This document shows, one piece after another, positions 27,015 through 34,761 of a stretch of 64,000 nucleotides of DNA (positions within the stretch are counted from its first letter, which is position 1; each line of letters starts with the position of its first letter). Under the pieces are notes generated by a model that saw nothing but the letters and a program-made list of their open reading frames with translations, was not told the DNA's origin and ran no database searches. Source of the stretch: [Clostridium] celerecrescens 18A (GTDB lineage Bacteria > Bacillota > Clostridia > Lachnospirales > Lachnospiraceae); contig NZ_PGET01000001.1 in assembly GCF_002797975.1 (NCBI RefSeq), positions 4,948,001 to 5,012,000 on the forward strand, written 5' to 3'. Made by a program: the position numbers and the translations under genes.

Positions 27015-27843
27015 AAGACAGGTTAGAGGCTTTAGAACCCAAGACGGTGCCGGTGTAAACCTGGTCAGGGTATTAGGACATGAAACAATGGAAGAATACG
27101 ATCCCATTTTGATGCTGGATTCCTTTGACAGCACAAATCCCGATGAATACACAGCTGGATTCCCCATGCACCCGCATAGGGGCATTGAAACAATCAGTTA
27201 TGTATACCGCGGGCAGATGGTTCATAGGGACAGTTTAGGAAATGAAGATTCTATTTCCGACGGAGAAGTCCAGTGGATGACAGCAGGTTCCGGAATCCTG
27301 CATGAAGAGAAACTACCTGCATCAGAACGAATGCTTGGAGTACAGCTGTGGCTGAATTTACCATCTAAGGATAAGATGACCGCTCCTTCCTACCACAGCA
27401 TAAAAAATGACGAGATTGAAGAGATTAATCTTGAAAATGGAAAGCTGAGACTACTTGCCGGGCAATACAAGTCCAGTAACGGATACATGGGCAGATATCT
27501 TCCTCTGGATTACTACGATATCCATCTTGATCCAAACGCTTCCATTTCCATAGATACGGATCCAAACCGCTCGGTTATGATCTTTACCCTGTCCGGAGAG
27601 GTTTCTGTCGGAGGTGAACTGGTGAGTGAGAAGACAGCAGCAAAGCTTACCTCTGGAGACAAGGTCGAGTTAAAAAGTACTGAAAAGAATGCCCAGGTGT
27701 TATTTATTAGCTCAGAGCCTTTAGGAGAGCCTATCGCCTGGGGAGGACCCATTGTAATGAATACGAAAGAGGAATTGCAAAAAGCTTTTACAGAACTGGA
27801 TCAGGGAACGTTCTTACAACAGAAAATGTCATATGATAACTAA
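26998..27843 (+). CDS. Pirin family protein
   Basis: A 281-residue bicupin protein. The start at 26998 (MERKIKRQVRG, GGAGATGAG upstream) matches the family; an ATG at 26983 is also in frame. The N-terminal cupin has the metal-site residues in HPHRGIETISYV (about 56-68) and HRDSLGNE, then GEVQWMTAGSGILHEE (about 85-100). Pirins bind iron; some have quercetin 2,3-dioxygenase activity. The gene overlaps marR by 17 bases and precedes a nitroreductase, a pairing common in redox or xenobiotic-responsive operons. Confidence 0.9.
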   Translation: MERKIKRQVRGFRTQDGAGVNLVRVLGHETMEEYDPILMLDSFDSTNPDEYTAGFPMHPHRGIETISYVYRGQMVHRDSLGNEDSISDGEVQWMTAGSGILHEEKLPASERMLGVQLWLNLPSKDKMTAPSYHSIKNDEIEEINLENGKLRLLAGQYKSSNGYMGRYLPLDYYDIHLDPNASISIDTDPNRSVMIFTLSGEVSVGGELVSEKTAAKLTSGDKVELKSTEKNAQVLFISSEPLGEPIAWGGPIVMNTKEELQKAFTELDQGTFLQQKMSYDN

Positions 27844-27876
27844 TAAAATATTATAATTAGATCAGGAGGAATTAAA

Positions 27877-28449
27877 ATGGGCATTATTGAATCATTAGAA
27901 AAGAGAAGAAGCTATTACAGCATTAATAAAGAACTTCCCGTTGATACCGGCGAAGTCATTAAACAGATTGAAAAATTAACCGAACTGGTACCTGATGCTT
28001 TTAACATGAAAAGCTCCCGCGTTGTTGTGGCGTTAGGAGAAAAGCAGGAGTTATTATGGGACGCTATCTATGACGCTTTCGGTGGTCAGGTCCCAAGAGA
28101 AAAAATTGACAGCTTTAAAGCTGGGGCGGGAACAATTCTTTATTACTACGATCAGGAGGTCGTAAAAGGATTACAGGGACAATTTCCACTGTATGCGGAC
28201 AATTTTCCAGCCTGGGCGATGCAGTCCAGTGCAATGCTTCAAATAAGCATCTGGAGCGGGCTGCGGGAATTAGGGATCGGTGCTTCCTTACAGCACTATA
28301 ATCCGGTTATAGACCAGAAGGTCCGCGAACTGTTTGATTTGCCGGAAAGCTATCTGCTGATTGCCCAAATGCCTTTTGGTGGTATTGTAAAGGAACCTGA
28401 AGCAAAAGAGAAGGAAGATATATCAAAACGAGTTCGGATTGAAAAATAA
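27877..28449 (+). CDS. Nitroreductase family protein (Frm2/Hbn1-like)
   Basis: A 190-residue FMN-binding nitroreductase fold. The N-terminus SLEKRRSYYSINKELP has the FMN-phosphate arginines, followed by PDAFNMKSSRVVVALG, AGTILYYYDQ, and SGLRELGIGASLQHYNP near 130. Length and motifs match the short nitroreductase subgroup that includes yeast Frm2/Hbn1. It probably reduces quinones or nitro compounds with NAD(P)H. AGGAGG lies upstream. It is the third gene of the marR-pirin operon and is followed by a terminator. Confidence 0.88.
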   Translation: MGIIESLEKRRSYYSINKELPVDTGEVIKQIEKLTELVPDAFNMKSSRVVVALGEKQELLWDAIYDAFGGQVPREKIDSFKAGAGTILYYYDQEVVKGLQGQFPLYADNFPAWAMQSSAMLQISIWSGLRELGIGASLQHYNPVIDQKVRELFDLPESYLLIAQMPFGGIVKEPEAKEKEDISKRVRIEK

Positions 28450-28476
28450 TTTAATTATATTCTATTTCTAATTTGG

Positions 28477-28516
28477 AAAAGCAAGCGTACTGTTTGATTA
28501 AACGCTTGCTTTTTTA
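28477..28516 (+). terminator. Rho-independent terminator of the marR operon
   Basis: AAAAGCAAGCGT pairs with ACGCTTGCTTTT, followed by TT; loop about 13 bases. Confidence 0.9.
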
Positions 28517-28890
28517 TGATAATTTCTTAGTGATCTTCAAAAGCATCTTACAGATTACAAAATACTCTCCAAACCAATAAACCTCTATTAAAGCACAGGT
28601 GCCCTGGATATCAGAAAAATGAGATGAATTGTTGCATATAGTCGTTAAAAGGTTATCAAATGTGACCAATTTTTCACGAATTTTATCGACAATCTCTTAC
28701 AGCACATATTGTACCCTGATTTATTAGTATAAATAGATGTTGTATTTTTACCTCTTTTTAGAAAAAAATATGGCTAAATTATTATAGAATGACAAAAAAA
28801 TGTCGAATATTGCGATTTGTTTCGCTTTTCAAACAATCGAAAACGGCTTATAGTGATTACAAGAAAAGCATAAAAAGGAGGGTTTTCTAT
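28517..28890. other. AT-rich intergenic region
   Basis: No gene seen. A bulged hairpin CGATTTGTTT / AAACAATCG lies at about 28812-28838, just before TATAGT (about 28849), a possible -10 for the small gene that follows. An in-frame ATG at 28789 precedes the small gene but has no ribosome site. Confidence 0.4.
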
Positions 28891-29040
28891 ATGACAGACG
28901 CTGAGAAGCTAAGGATTATAGAGATTGAGAATGAAAGGCTTATGGAAGAGAATGAAAAACTCCATAAAGTGATTAAAAGGTTAAATCAGACGCTTAACAG
29001 ATTGATAGGTCGTTACATATGCGCTGACGAGGTTGCCTGA
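28891..29040 (+). CDS. 49-residue coiled-coil protein
   Basis: The ATG at 28891 has AAAAAGGAGGG upstream and encodes 49 residues, nearly all one charged helix: IIEIENERLMEENEKLHKVI, then KRLNQTLNRLIGR. Heptad spacing of I, L and N suggests a short leucine zipper. No family recognised. The same pattern, IEIENEKLNK followed by an Asn/Gln-containing helix, ends the convergent protein at 29087-29494, so the two could be relatives or partners. Confidence 0.65.
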   Translation: MTDAEKLRIIEIENERLMEENEKLHKVIKRLNQTLNRLIGRYICADEVA

Positions 29041-29043
29041 TTA

Positions 29044-29084
29044 GGGATAGCCGGGGAGTGCGGGGGCACTCCCGGGAGTATCCC
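29044..29084. terminator. Strong GC hairpin between convergent small genes
   Basis: Outer arms GGGATA/TATCCC and inner arms GGGAGTGC/GCACTCCC around GGGG. There is no T-run on either side, so termination is likely but not certain; it could serve both converging transcripts. Confidence 0.6.
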
Positions 29085-29086
29085 AA

Positions 29087-29494
29087 TCAGGGATCGATCC
29101 CGGTTTTGGAAGTGTCCTCGTTACCGGGATCTAATCCTTTGGTCTTGCGCATCAGTTCCCATATTGTTTGGTGCATCCATTCAATAGTTTTATTCAGCTT
29201 TTCATTTTCTATTTCTAATTCAGTAATGCGATCCCCCATACGGGCAATAATCTCCCGGTTGTTATTGACCTTGTGTGGCGCCAGCAGGCGTCGGACATAG
29301 GGAGAGGATGTGGCAATAATATGGGTGGAAAGCAATTCGTCCCTTGCTTCGCAGGAGAGATCCATAAAATCTTGATAACTGATGGATAAGGTTATCATAT
29401 CCTCCCTGCACTTGGGGCAAACTGCGTTCCGCTGAAGCTGATAATATCCATAGTAGCCGCATTTGGGACAATAGTACACGGACAGTTCTCTCAT
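29087..29494 (-). CDS. Zinc-ribbon plus coiled-coil protein
   Basis: A 135-residue protein with AAAAAAGGAGGAG upstream of the ATG. The N-terminus has two Cys pairs, YYCPKCGYYGYY and AVCPKCRED (about 9-12 and 28-31), a rubredoxin-like zinc ribbon. The middle is unremarkable. Residues about 85-120 form a coiled coil, MGDRITELEIENEKLNKTIE then WMHQTIWELM. Family unknown. The coiled coil resembles the 49-residue protein encoded convergently next door; together they might form a small nucleic-acid- or protein-binding complex, which is speculation. Confidence 0.6.
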   Translation of the reverse strand: MRELSVYYCPKCGYYGYYQLQRNAVCPKCREDMITLSISYQDFMDLSCEARDELLSTHIIATSSPYVRRLLAPHKVNNNREIIARMGDRITELEIENEKLNKTIEWMHQTIWELMRKTKGLDPGNEDTSKTGIDP

Positions 29495-29647
29495 CGGTCT
29501 CCTCCTTTTTTTACCATAAAAACAATCTACCTCTATAATATATAACGTAAAATAATTTTAATTATAACGCGAAAAGGTACAAATTATATAAAAAATTGTA
29601 AGTTTATAGAAGGTATACAAAAACCCCCGGATAATTGGTGCAGAATG

Positions 29648-29690
29648 CATAAAAGAGGTCCACACGCGGAAAACGTGCGGACCTCTTTAT
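29648..29690 (-). terminator. Terminator of the second choline-binding-repeat gene
   Basis: AAAGAGGTCC at 29652-29661 pairs with GGACCTCTTT at 29679-29688, with an inner CACG/CGTG. On the minus strand the stem ends in TTTT. Confidence 0.8.
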
Positions 29691-29727
29691 ATTTGAACGG
29701 ATGAATCTTTTGTAATATGTTTTTACT

Positions 29728-31068
29728 TTACTGGATAATGCCGTTTACATCGACAACCCATACTTTGTCATTGGAATCCTTATAATCCTTAAATCCTGCT
29801 CCAAGTTCTGGCTTTGTAGCTGACTTGGAAGAGGAAGTTGCTTTTTGGAGGGAACCGCTGGCATTTACCAGATACTGATTGCCTTCAAAGGAAATAGGAG
29901 CAACCTTTAAGTCGGCATCAGCTTCTTTTCTTAAGCCATATTCATACAGGACGTTATCACGGACACCGTGAACTCCCTGTCCTTTGTTAGTACCTTCTGT
30001 CTGGAAGAACCATACCTGATCCTCATCCAGATCTTCATTGTAAACTGTCTGCTTACCGGTAGTCATAGCACCGTCAGTTCCAAAGTAGAAATTGGCGATT
30101 CCGCCGTCTTCTAAGTTGATAACTTTCAGTCCGGTCTGCATTTCTCCATTAGTATTGAATGCATATTTTTTGGAATCAATGGTAAATAATTCAAGACCTT
30201 TTGCTGCGCAGGTAGGAGCACCGTTCTTGAAATAGAAATTATAGGTCTCTCCCTCTTCGCTGAGTCCTTCAATACCTTCGATTACCTTCCAACCGTTAAC
30301 CCGTGCACCATTCTCTGGATCATAGTACTGGTATCCAGCTGCTGTAGTAGCATCTGCGGTTGCTTCGGATTCGGTTGCAGTTACAGGAAGCTTATACCAG
30401 CCTGTCTGCATGATTCCGCTTACAAAGGTATAATAGTTTCCATCGATCTTTTTGTCGACCTGGTTTTCTACCATACGGCCGCTCTTATCAAAATAGTACC
30501 AAGATTGGGTTTCATCAAGATCATCGGAATCATTTTCAAGCTGGATCCAGCCTGTTTTCATAACGCCGTCATTCTCTTGTCCTAAATAATAAATACTTCC
30601 TTCAATCTCAATCTTTCCGGTCTGCATTTCACCCTGGTCATTGAAGTAGTACAAATTATCGTTGATTTTCTGCCACTTGGAAACAACTTCCTTACCGTTT
30701 TTTCCATAGTAGTGCCATAAAAACTCAGGGGCATCAGCTGAATCCCAGAAGTTTTCATTGGTCATGGAAATCCATTTGTCAGAAACCCTTTTCCCGCTTT
30801 CATCTACGTAATATTCATCGATTTGTGAATTAATGGCGACATTGCCGTCCTCGTTTAAGTAGTACCAGTCTTCGCCGCGCTTTTTCCAGGAATCGGTTAC
30901 GTAGCTGTCATTATCTTCATAAAATTTCCAGCTTCCGTTTTCCTCAACCCAGCCGAGTACTTTAGCATAGGCGGTGGCTGCTGTGCTGATTAAGCCCAGC
31001 TCTGGAGCTGCGACGGTTAAAACACCGGCAGCGGATAATACAGCCATCAATTTTAAATGCTTTTTCAT
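29728..31068 (-). CDS. Secreted choline-binding-repeat protein (second copy)
   Basis: A 446-residue protein. The start is at 31068 (AAAGGAGAG upstream): MKKHLKLMAVLSAAGVLTVA opens a signal peptide. The longer frame to 31203 has no signal-like start and crosses the probable promoter. The mature part is CW_binding-type repeats, for example GWVEENGSWKFYEDN, WKKRGEDWYYLNEDGN and TGWYKLPV. It shares its opening layout with the 2356-4050 protein (GW-x-EENGSW, then W-x-K-x-G-x-x-W-(F/Y)YLNEDG). No enzymatic domain is seen. It probably binds phosphocholine-bearing wall polymers. Confidence 0.85.
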   Translation of the reverse strand: MKKHLKLMAVLSAAGVLTVAAPELGLISTAATAYAKVLGWVEENGSWKFYEDNDSYVTDSWKKRGEDWYYLNEDGNVAINSQIDEYYVDESGKRVSDKWISMTNENFWDSADAPEFLWHYYGKNGKEVVSKWQKINDNLYYFNDQGEMQTGKIEIEGSIYYLGQENDGVMKTGWIQLENDSDDLDETQSWYYFDKSGRMVENQVDKKIDGNYYTFVSGIMQTGWYKLPVTATESEATADATTAAGYQYYDPENGARVNGWKVIEGIEGLSEEGETYNFYFKNGAPTCAAKGLELFTIDSKKYAFNTNGEMQTGLKVINLEDGGIANFYFGTDGAMTTGKQTVYNEDLDEDQVWFFQTEGTNKGQGVHGVRDNVLYEYGLRKEADADLKVAPISFEGNQYLVNASGSLQKATSSSKSATKPELGAGFKDYKDSNDKVWVVDVNGIIQ

Positions 31069-31137
31069 AAATATGTTCTCTCCTTTTTTGCAATAAGTTT
31101 TATCGTGGCCGAAAATCCATAGTTGCATTACCCTGCG

Positions 31138-31143
31138 ATTATA
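31138..31143 (-). promoter_or_regulatory. Probable -10 box of the second choline-binding-repeat gene
   Basis: TATAAT on the minus strand, 70 bases before the start codon. The -35 region 17 bp upstream is poor. Confidence 0.4.
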
Positions 31144-31298
31144 CCGTATTCCGGAGTCCATTTGATAGTGTGGTTTGATGGCAGATATGGAAGGAGATAA
31201 CATAAAAAGAAAAAAGAAGATAAAACCAAGGGGTCAGGAGCAACCTAAAAGAAAATAAAGTAAGAAAACTTTAAATAGGAAAAAGGGGGGGTGTGTGG

Positions 31299-31304
31299 TA
31301 TAAT
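31299..31304 (+). promoter_or_regulatory. Probable -10 box for the second polysaccharide locus
   Basis: GGTATAATCT contains a perfect TATAAT. No good -35 is visible 16-18 bp upstream (G-run). If used, transcription would start about ten bases before the structured element at 31322, making it the 5' end of a 500-base leader. Confidence 0.45.
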
Positions 31305-31321
31305 CTACACGAAAGCAATGA

Positions 31322-31465
31322 GCAGTGCGAATTAGAGCAAGGAAAAATTTTCGTCGTGCTAGCACGTAAGAAAATTTTTCCATGTTCTAATTCATAGGGC
31401 GAATGCCCGTGAGCCTGTGAAGCCGCAGGGTTCACAGGCTGCACTGCGGACTAGAAGCTACGTGC
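31322..31465 (+). ncRNA. Candidate structured leader RNA: four-way junction with possible pseudoknot
   Basis: Closing stem P1: GCAGTGC (31322-31328) with GCACTGC (31441-31447). P2: a 24-position stem, 31329-31352 with 31370-31393, broken by one A-A mismatch and one G-T pair; its loop contains the palindrome CGTGCTAGCACG. P3: GGGC-GAAT-GCCC (31397-31408). P4: AGCCTGTGAA (31412-31421) with TTCACAGGCT (31431-31440). The loop segment GCACGTA (31362-31368) can also pair with TACGTGC (31459-31465). Nearly every base between the P1 arms is in a helix. No known RNA family recognised. A dispersed DNA repeat is the alternative. Confidence 0.6.
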
Positions 31466-31474
31466 ATACACTTT

Positions 31475-31690
31475 GCAAGCAAGAATCTGAGCTTCAGGCA
31501 AGAGTGTGGGCTTCAAGCAAGAGACTGGGCTTCAGGCAAGAGTCTGGCTCCATCTGAGCTTCAAGCAAGAGTCTGCCTCTAAGCAAGAGTGTGGGCTTCA
31601 AGCAAGAGTGTGGGCTTCAGGCAAGAATCTGGGCTCCAAGCAAGAATCAGGGCTCCAGGCAAAAATCTGGGCTCCGAGCAAGAGTCCTCG
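31475..31690 (+). repeat. 19-bp tandem repeats, about 10 degenerate copies
   Basis: The unit is GCTTCARGCAAGARTSTGG. Several copies are contiguous; two interruptions of different length occur near 31555 and 31585. The unit is not a multiple of three, so the overlapping short reading frames here are products of the repeat, not genes. Confidence 0.9.
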
Positions 31691-31720
31691 CTGCAATCCA
31701 CAACCCACACATCAATCTAC

Positions 31721-31765
31721 AACACAAGCAACACAAGCAACACAAGCAACACAAGCAACACAAGC
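31721..31765 (+). repeat. 9-bp tandem repeat, five perfect copies
   Basis: AACACAAGC repeated five times, then a partial AACAC, ending 65 bases before the start codon at 31836. It is perfect in sequence, so it is likely to vary in copy number by slippage. Confidence 0.95.
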
Positions 31766-31835
31766 AACACCCCACACTGCAGACAAAAGTTCTGCACAAC
31801 GAAAATAAACATCTCAAAAAGAGGAGAGAAGATCC

Positions 31836-33770
31836 ATGAGAATGAAAGTATCCAATTATATCTCCCAGAAGTTGGTTGATTCCGGGATTACACAGGTGTT
31901 TACGGTTACAGGCGGAGGAGCTATGCATTTAAACGACGCCCTGGGGCATCAGGAGGGAATGCACTGCTTATATAACCATCATGAGCAGGCATGTGCCATA
32001 GCGGCCGAATCCTATGCCAGAATCAAGGACCGAATTGCTGCTGTCTGCGTAACCACAGGCCCTGGGGGCACCAATGCCATTACCGGAGTGCTAGGAGGTT
32101 TTCTGGATTCTATTCCCATGTTAATTTTATCCGGTCAGGTGCGCTATGACACAACGGCCAGATGGTCAGGAGTCGGAATCAGAGCCATGGGAGATCAGGA
32201 ATTTGATATAACAAAAGCCATTGACTGTATGACAAAATACAGTGAGATGGTGATTGATCCCATGAGGATCCGCTACACTTTAGAAAAAGCCATTTATCTT
32301 GCCCTATCCGGCCGGCCCGGACCCACCTGGCTGGACATCCCCTTAAATGTCCAGGGTGCCTATATAGAAACAGAAGAGCTAATCGGCTTTTCCCCAGAAA
32401 ATTACGAGAATGGCGGAGATGGCTGGTCCGCTGAAACTAACGCAAAAATAAAACAGGATGACCCCGGCTGCGGAGAAAATCGTCAGATCCTTCCGGAAAA
32501 GGTGACAGAAGATGTTGCCAGGGCCATTTTAGAAAAAATAAAATCATCTTCCCGTCCGGTAATCAATGCAGGCAACGGAATCCGCATCGGTCAGGCCCAT
32601 GAAGTATTCAAGCGGGTCGTGGACAAGCTGGGAATCCCTGTAGTGACCGGCTGGAACAGCCAGGACTGCATAGAAGATGAGCATCCACTTTACACAGGGC
32701 GAGGCGGCGGAATGGGAGACCGTGCAGGGAACTTTGCCATTCAAAACAGCGATTTAGTCCTTTCTCTTGGAAGCCGCTTAAGCATCCGGCAGGTGGGGTA
32801 CAATTATACTACATGGGCCAGAGAAGCCTATGTGATTGTCAATGATATCGACCCTGAGGAATTGAAGAAACCATCCATTCACGCCGATATGAAGATCCAA
32901 GCCAATGTAAAGGATCTGCTTACAGCCTTAGAGGAACTACTGGATTCAGAATACAAAACTTCCAGTAATCACCCACTCTTTTCCGGTGGAAAAGGCCTTG
33001 ACGATATGACCTGGAATGAGACCTGCCGGATGTGGAAGGAAAAATATCCGGTCGTGCTTCCAAAGCACTACAGAAGCGGAGAAGATGAGGAAGTCAATGT
33101 TTATGCATTTATAAAGGAACTAAGTACCCGAGTCCCAGAGAACAGGGTCACTGTGGTGGGCAATGGATCTGCCTGCGTTGTGGGTGGACATGCATATATC
33201 ATTAAGAAGGGGCAGCGTTTCATATCCAACTCAGCAGTTGCTTCCATGGGCTATGATCTTCCGGCTGCCATTGGAGCAAGCGTTGCTGAACGGGGAGAGG
33301 ACGTCATTCTGGTTACAGGTGACGGAAGCATCCAGATGAACTTACAGGAGCTTCAGACCATCATCCATCACCATATGCCTGTTAAAATATTTCTTATTAA
33401 TAACGGAGGCTACCATTCCATCCGCCAGACCCAGAAGAATTTCTTCGGAGAACCATTAGTGGGAATCGGAGTAGACAGCCGGGATTTGAGCTTCCCTGAT
33501 ATGGAAAAACTTTCAGCAGCCTATGGCTATCCTTATGTCCGTGCATGCCATAACAGCCAGCTGAAACATGCAATTGAAACGGCGCTGGCCATGAAGGGAC
33601 CAGTCATCTGTGAGGTATTTGTAAGCCAGGACCAGAACTTTGAACCAAAGTCCTCGGCGAAACGCCTGCCGGATGGAACCCTTATTTCACCGCCGTTAGA
33701 GGATTTGTCTCCATTCCTTTCCGATGAAGAGATGGACCGGAATATGATCATCCCGAGGATCAGGGAATAG
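31836..33770 (+). CDS. Thiamine-diphosphate enzyme of the acetolactate synthase family
   Basis: A 644-residue protein (GAGGAGAG upstream), longer than IlvB's 570 or so. The N-terminal domain has VTGGGAMHLNDALG and the catalytic Glu in NHHEQACAIAAES (Glu about 50). The central domain follows. The C-terminal ThDP-binding motif is GDGSIQMN at about 493 through INNGGY. No regulatory small subunit and no other branched-chain amino-acid gene is nearby. It leads a run of sugar-modifying and glycosyltransferase genes. YerE, which adds a two-carbon unit from pyruvate to a keto-sugar in yersiniose synthesis, belongs to this family, so a similar role is plausible here. Ordinary acetolactate synthesis cannot be excluded. 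Confidence 0.8.
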   Translation: MRMKVSNYISQKLVDSGITQVFTVTGGGAMHLNDALGHQEGMHCLYNHHEQACAIAAESYARIKDRIAAVCVTTGPGGTNAITGVLGGFLDSIPMLILSGQVRYDTTARWSGVGIRAMGDQEFDITKAIDCMTKYSEMVIDPMRIRYTLEKAIYLALSGRPGPTWLDIPLNVQGAYIETEELIGFSPENYENGGDGWSAETNAKIKQDDPGCGENRQILPEKVTEDVARAILEKIKSSSRPVINAGNGIRIGQAHEVFKRVVDKLGIPVVTGWNSQDCIEDEHPLYTGRGGGMGDRAGNFAIQNSDLVLSLGSRLSIRQVGYNYTTWAREAYVIVNDIDPEELKKPSIHADMKIQANVKDLLTALEELLDSEYKTSSNHPLFSGGKGLDDMTWNETCRMWKEKYPVVLPKHYRSGEDEEVNVYAFIKELSTRVPENRVTVVGNGSACVVGGHAYIIKKGQRFISNSAVASMGYDLPAAIGASVAERGEDVILVTGDGSIQMNLQELQTIIHHHMPVKIFLINNGGYHSIRQTQKNFFGEPLVGIGVDSRDLSFPDMEKLSAAYGYPYVRACHNSQLKHAIETALAMKGPVICEVFVSQDQNFEPKSSAKRLPDGTLISPPLEDLSPFLSDEEMDRNMIIPRIRE

Positions 33771-33787
33771 CAGGGGGAGGAAAAGCG

Positions 33788-34717
33788 TTGAACGTTGTTG
33801 TAACAGGGGCCACCAGTTTTCTTGGGAGAGCATTGGTTGACCAGCTTTTAACAGAGAAAAACCAGGTATTTGCCGTAATCCGTCCCGGTTCAAAGAATAT
33901 GGGAAGCCTTGCGGCTGAGCGGGAGGGTCTTGTGCGGATCGAAGGTCACTTAGAAGAGCTTCATGAGATCAATCAGGTAATTCACGAGCCATGCCAGGCA
34001 TTTTATCACTTTGGCTGGGATGGCTCCGGAAGTGAAAACCGTATGAAGCGAGAAGTCCAGCATAAGAACGTGGAAGATTCCTTAAAGGCTCTGGAAGGAG
34101 CCAGACGCCTTGGCTGCAAACGCTTTCTTTTCAGCGGTTCCCAGGCGGAATACGGAATTCATAAAGATACGATGACAGAGGAGATGCCGTGTACGCCTGT
34201 CTCCGAATATGGCAGAGCCAAGCTGGAATTTTTAAACAGGGCATTGGAATTGACAGAGAAATGGAAAAAGACAGGTGTTTCAGAGATGGAATACATCCAT
34301 ACCAGGATATTCAGCGTGTACGGCCCAGGAGATCATCCCTGGTCCCTGGTGGAAAGCTGCCTTAAGGCATTTCGCAGAGGAGAGTATATTTCCCTGGGGG
34401 AATGTACGCAAATATGGAACTATTTATATCTTGATGACTGCATCCGGGCGCTGATACTTTTGATGAAACAGGAGAAAGAATCAGCTTCCGGAACTTATAA
34501 TGTAGCAGGACCGGAAGGGGAAAACAGGCCTTTAAGAGAATACATACGAACCATGTATGAGGTTTTAGGATTCCATGGAAGCTACAGCTTCGGAAGAAGA
34601 TCGCCTAATGCAGAAGGACTCGCAAACCTTATTCCTGATATAAAAAAGCTGGAAAAAGCAACGGGCTGGCAGCCTCTTGTGGACTTTCCAGAGGGGATCC
34701 GGCGGACGATCCGCTAA
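33788..34717 (+). CDS. Extended SDR, NAD-dependent epimerase/dehydratase family
   Basis: A 309-residue protein from a TTG start (GGGGGAGG upstream). VVTGATSFLGRALV is the Rossmann loop, FSGSQAEYG the serine region (about 117) and YGRAK the catalytic Y-x3-K (about 138-142). HTRIFSVYGPGDHPWSL and NYLYLDDCIRALILL are typical of nucleotide-sugar epimerases/reductases. It lies 17 bases after the TPP enzyme. It would act on a nucleotide sugar (epimerisation, dehydration or keto reduction); which one is not readable. Confidence 0.82.
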   Translation: MNVVVTGATSFLGRALVDQLLTEKNQVFAVIRPGSKNMGSLAAEREGLVRIEGHLEELHEINQVIHEPCQAFYHFGWDGSGSENRMKREVQHKNVEDSLKALEGARRLGCKRFLFSGSQAEYGIHKDTMTEEMPCTPVSEYGRAKLEFLNRALELTEKWKKTGVSEMEYIHTRIFSVYGPGDHPWSLVESCLKAFRRGEYISLGECTQIWNYLYLDDCIRALILLMKQEKESASGTYNVAGPEGENRPLREYIRTMYEVLGFHGSYSFGRRSPNAEGLANLIPDIKKLEKATGWQPLVDFPEGIRRTIR

Positions 34718-34761
34718 ATTCATTCGATTACAAAATATTGACATGGAGGAATTTTTGTGGT

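Noticed and set aside
28789..28890. Longer start for the 49-residue coiled-coil protein
   Set aside because: The extension has no ribosome site and unrelated composition, while AAAAAGGAGGG precedes the ATG at 28891.
29644..29690. Small RNA gene at the hairpin
   Set aside because: Position right after the stop of the minus-strand repeat protein and the T-run on that strand fit an ordinary terminator.
31475..31690. CRISPR-like array
   Set aside because: The 19-bp units are contiguous and degenerate, with no unique spacers of constant length and no cas genes in the window.
31506..31879. Several overlapping 80-100-codon frames on both strands
   Set aside because: They are built from the 19-bp and 9-bp tandem repeats, overlap each other in different frames and lack ribosome sites.
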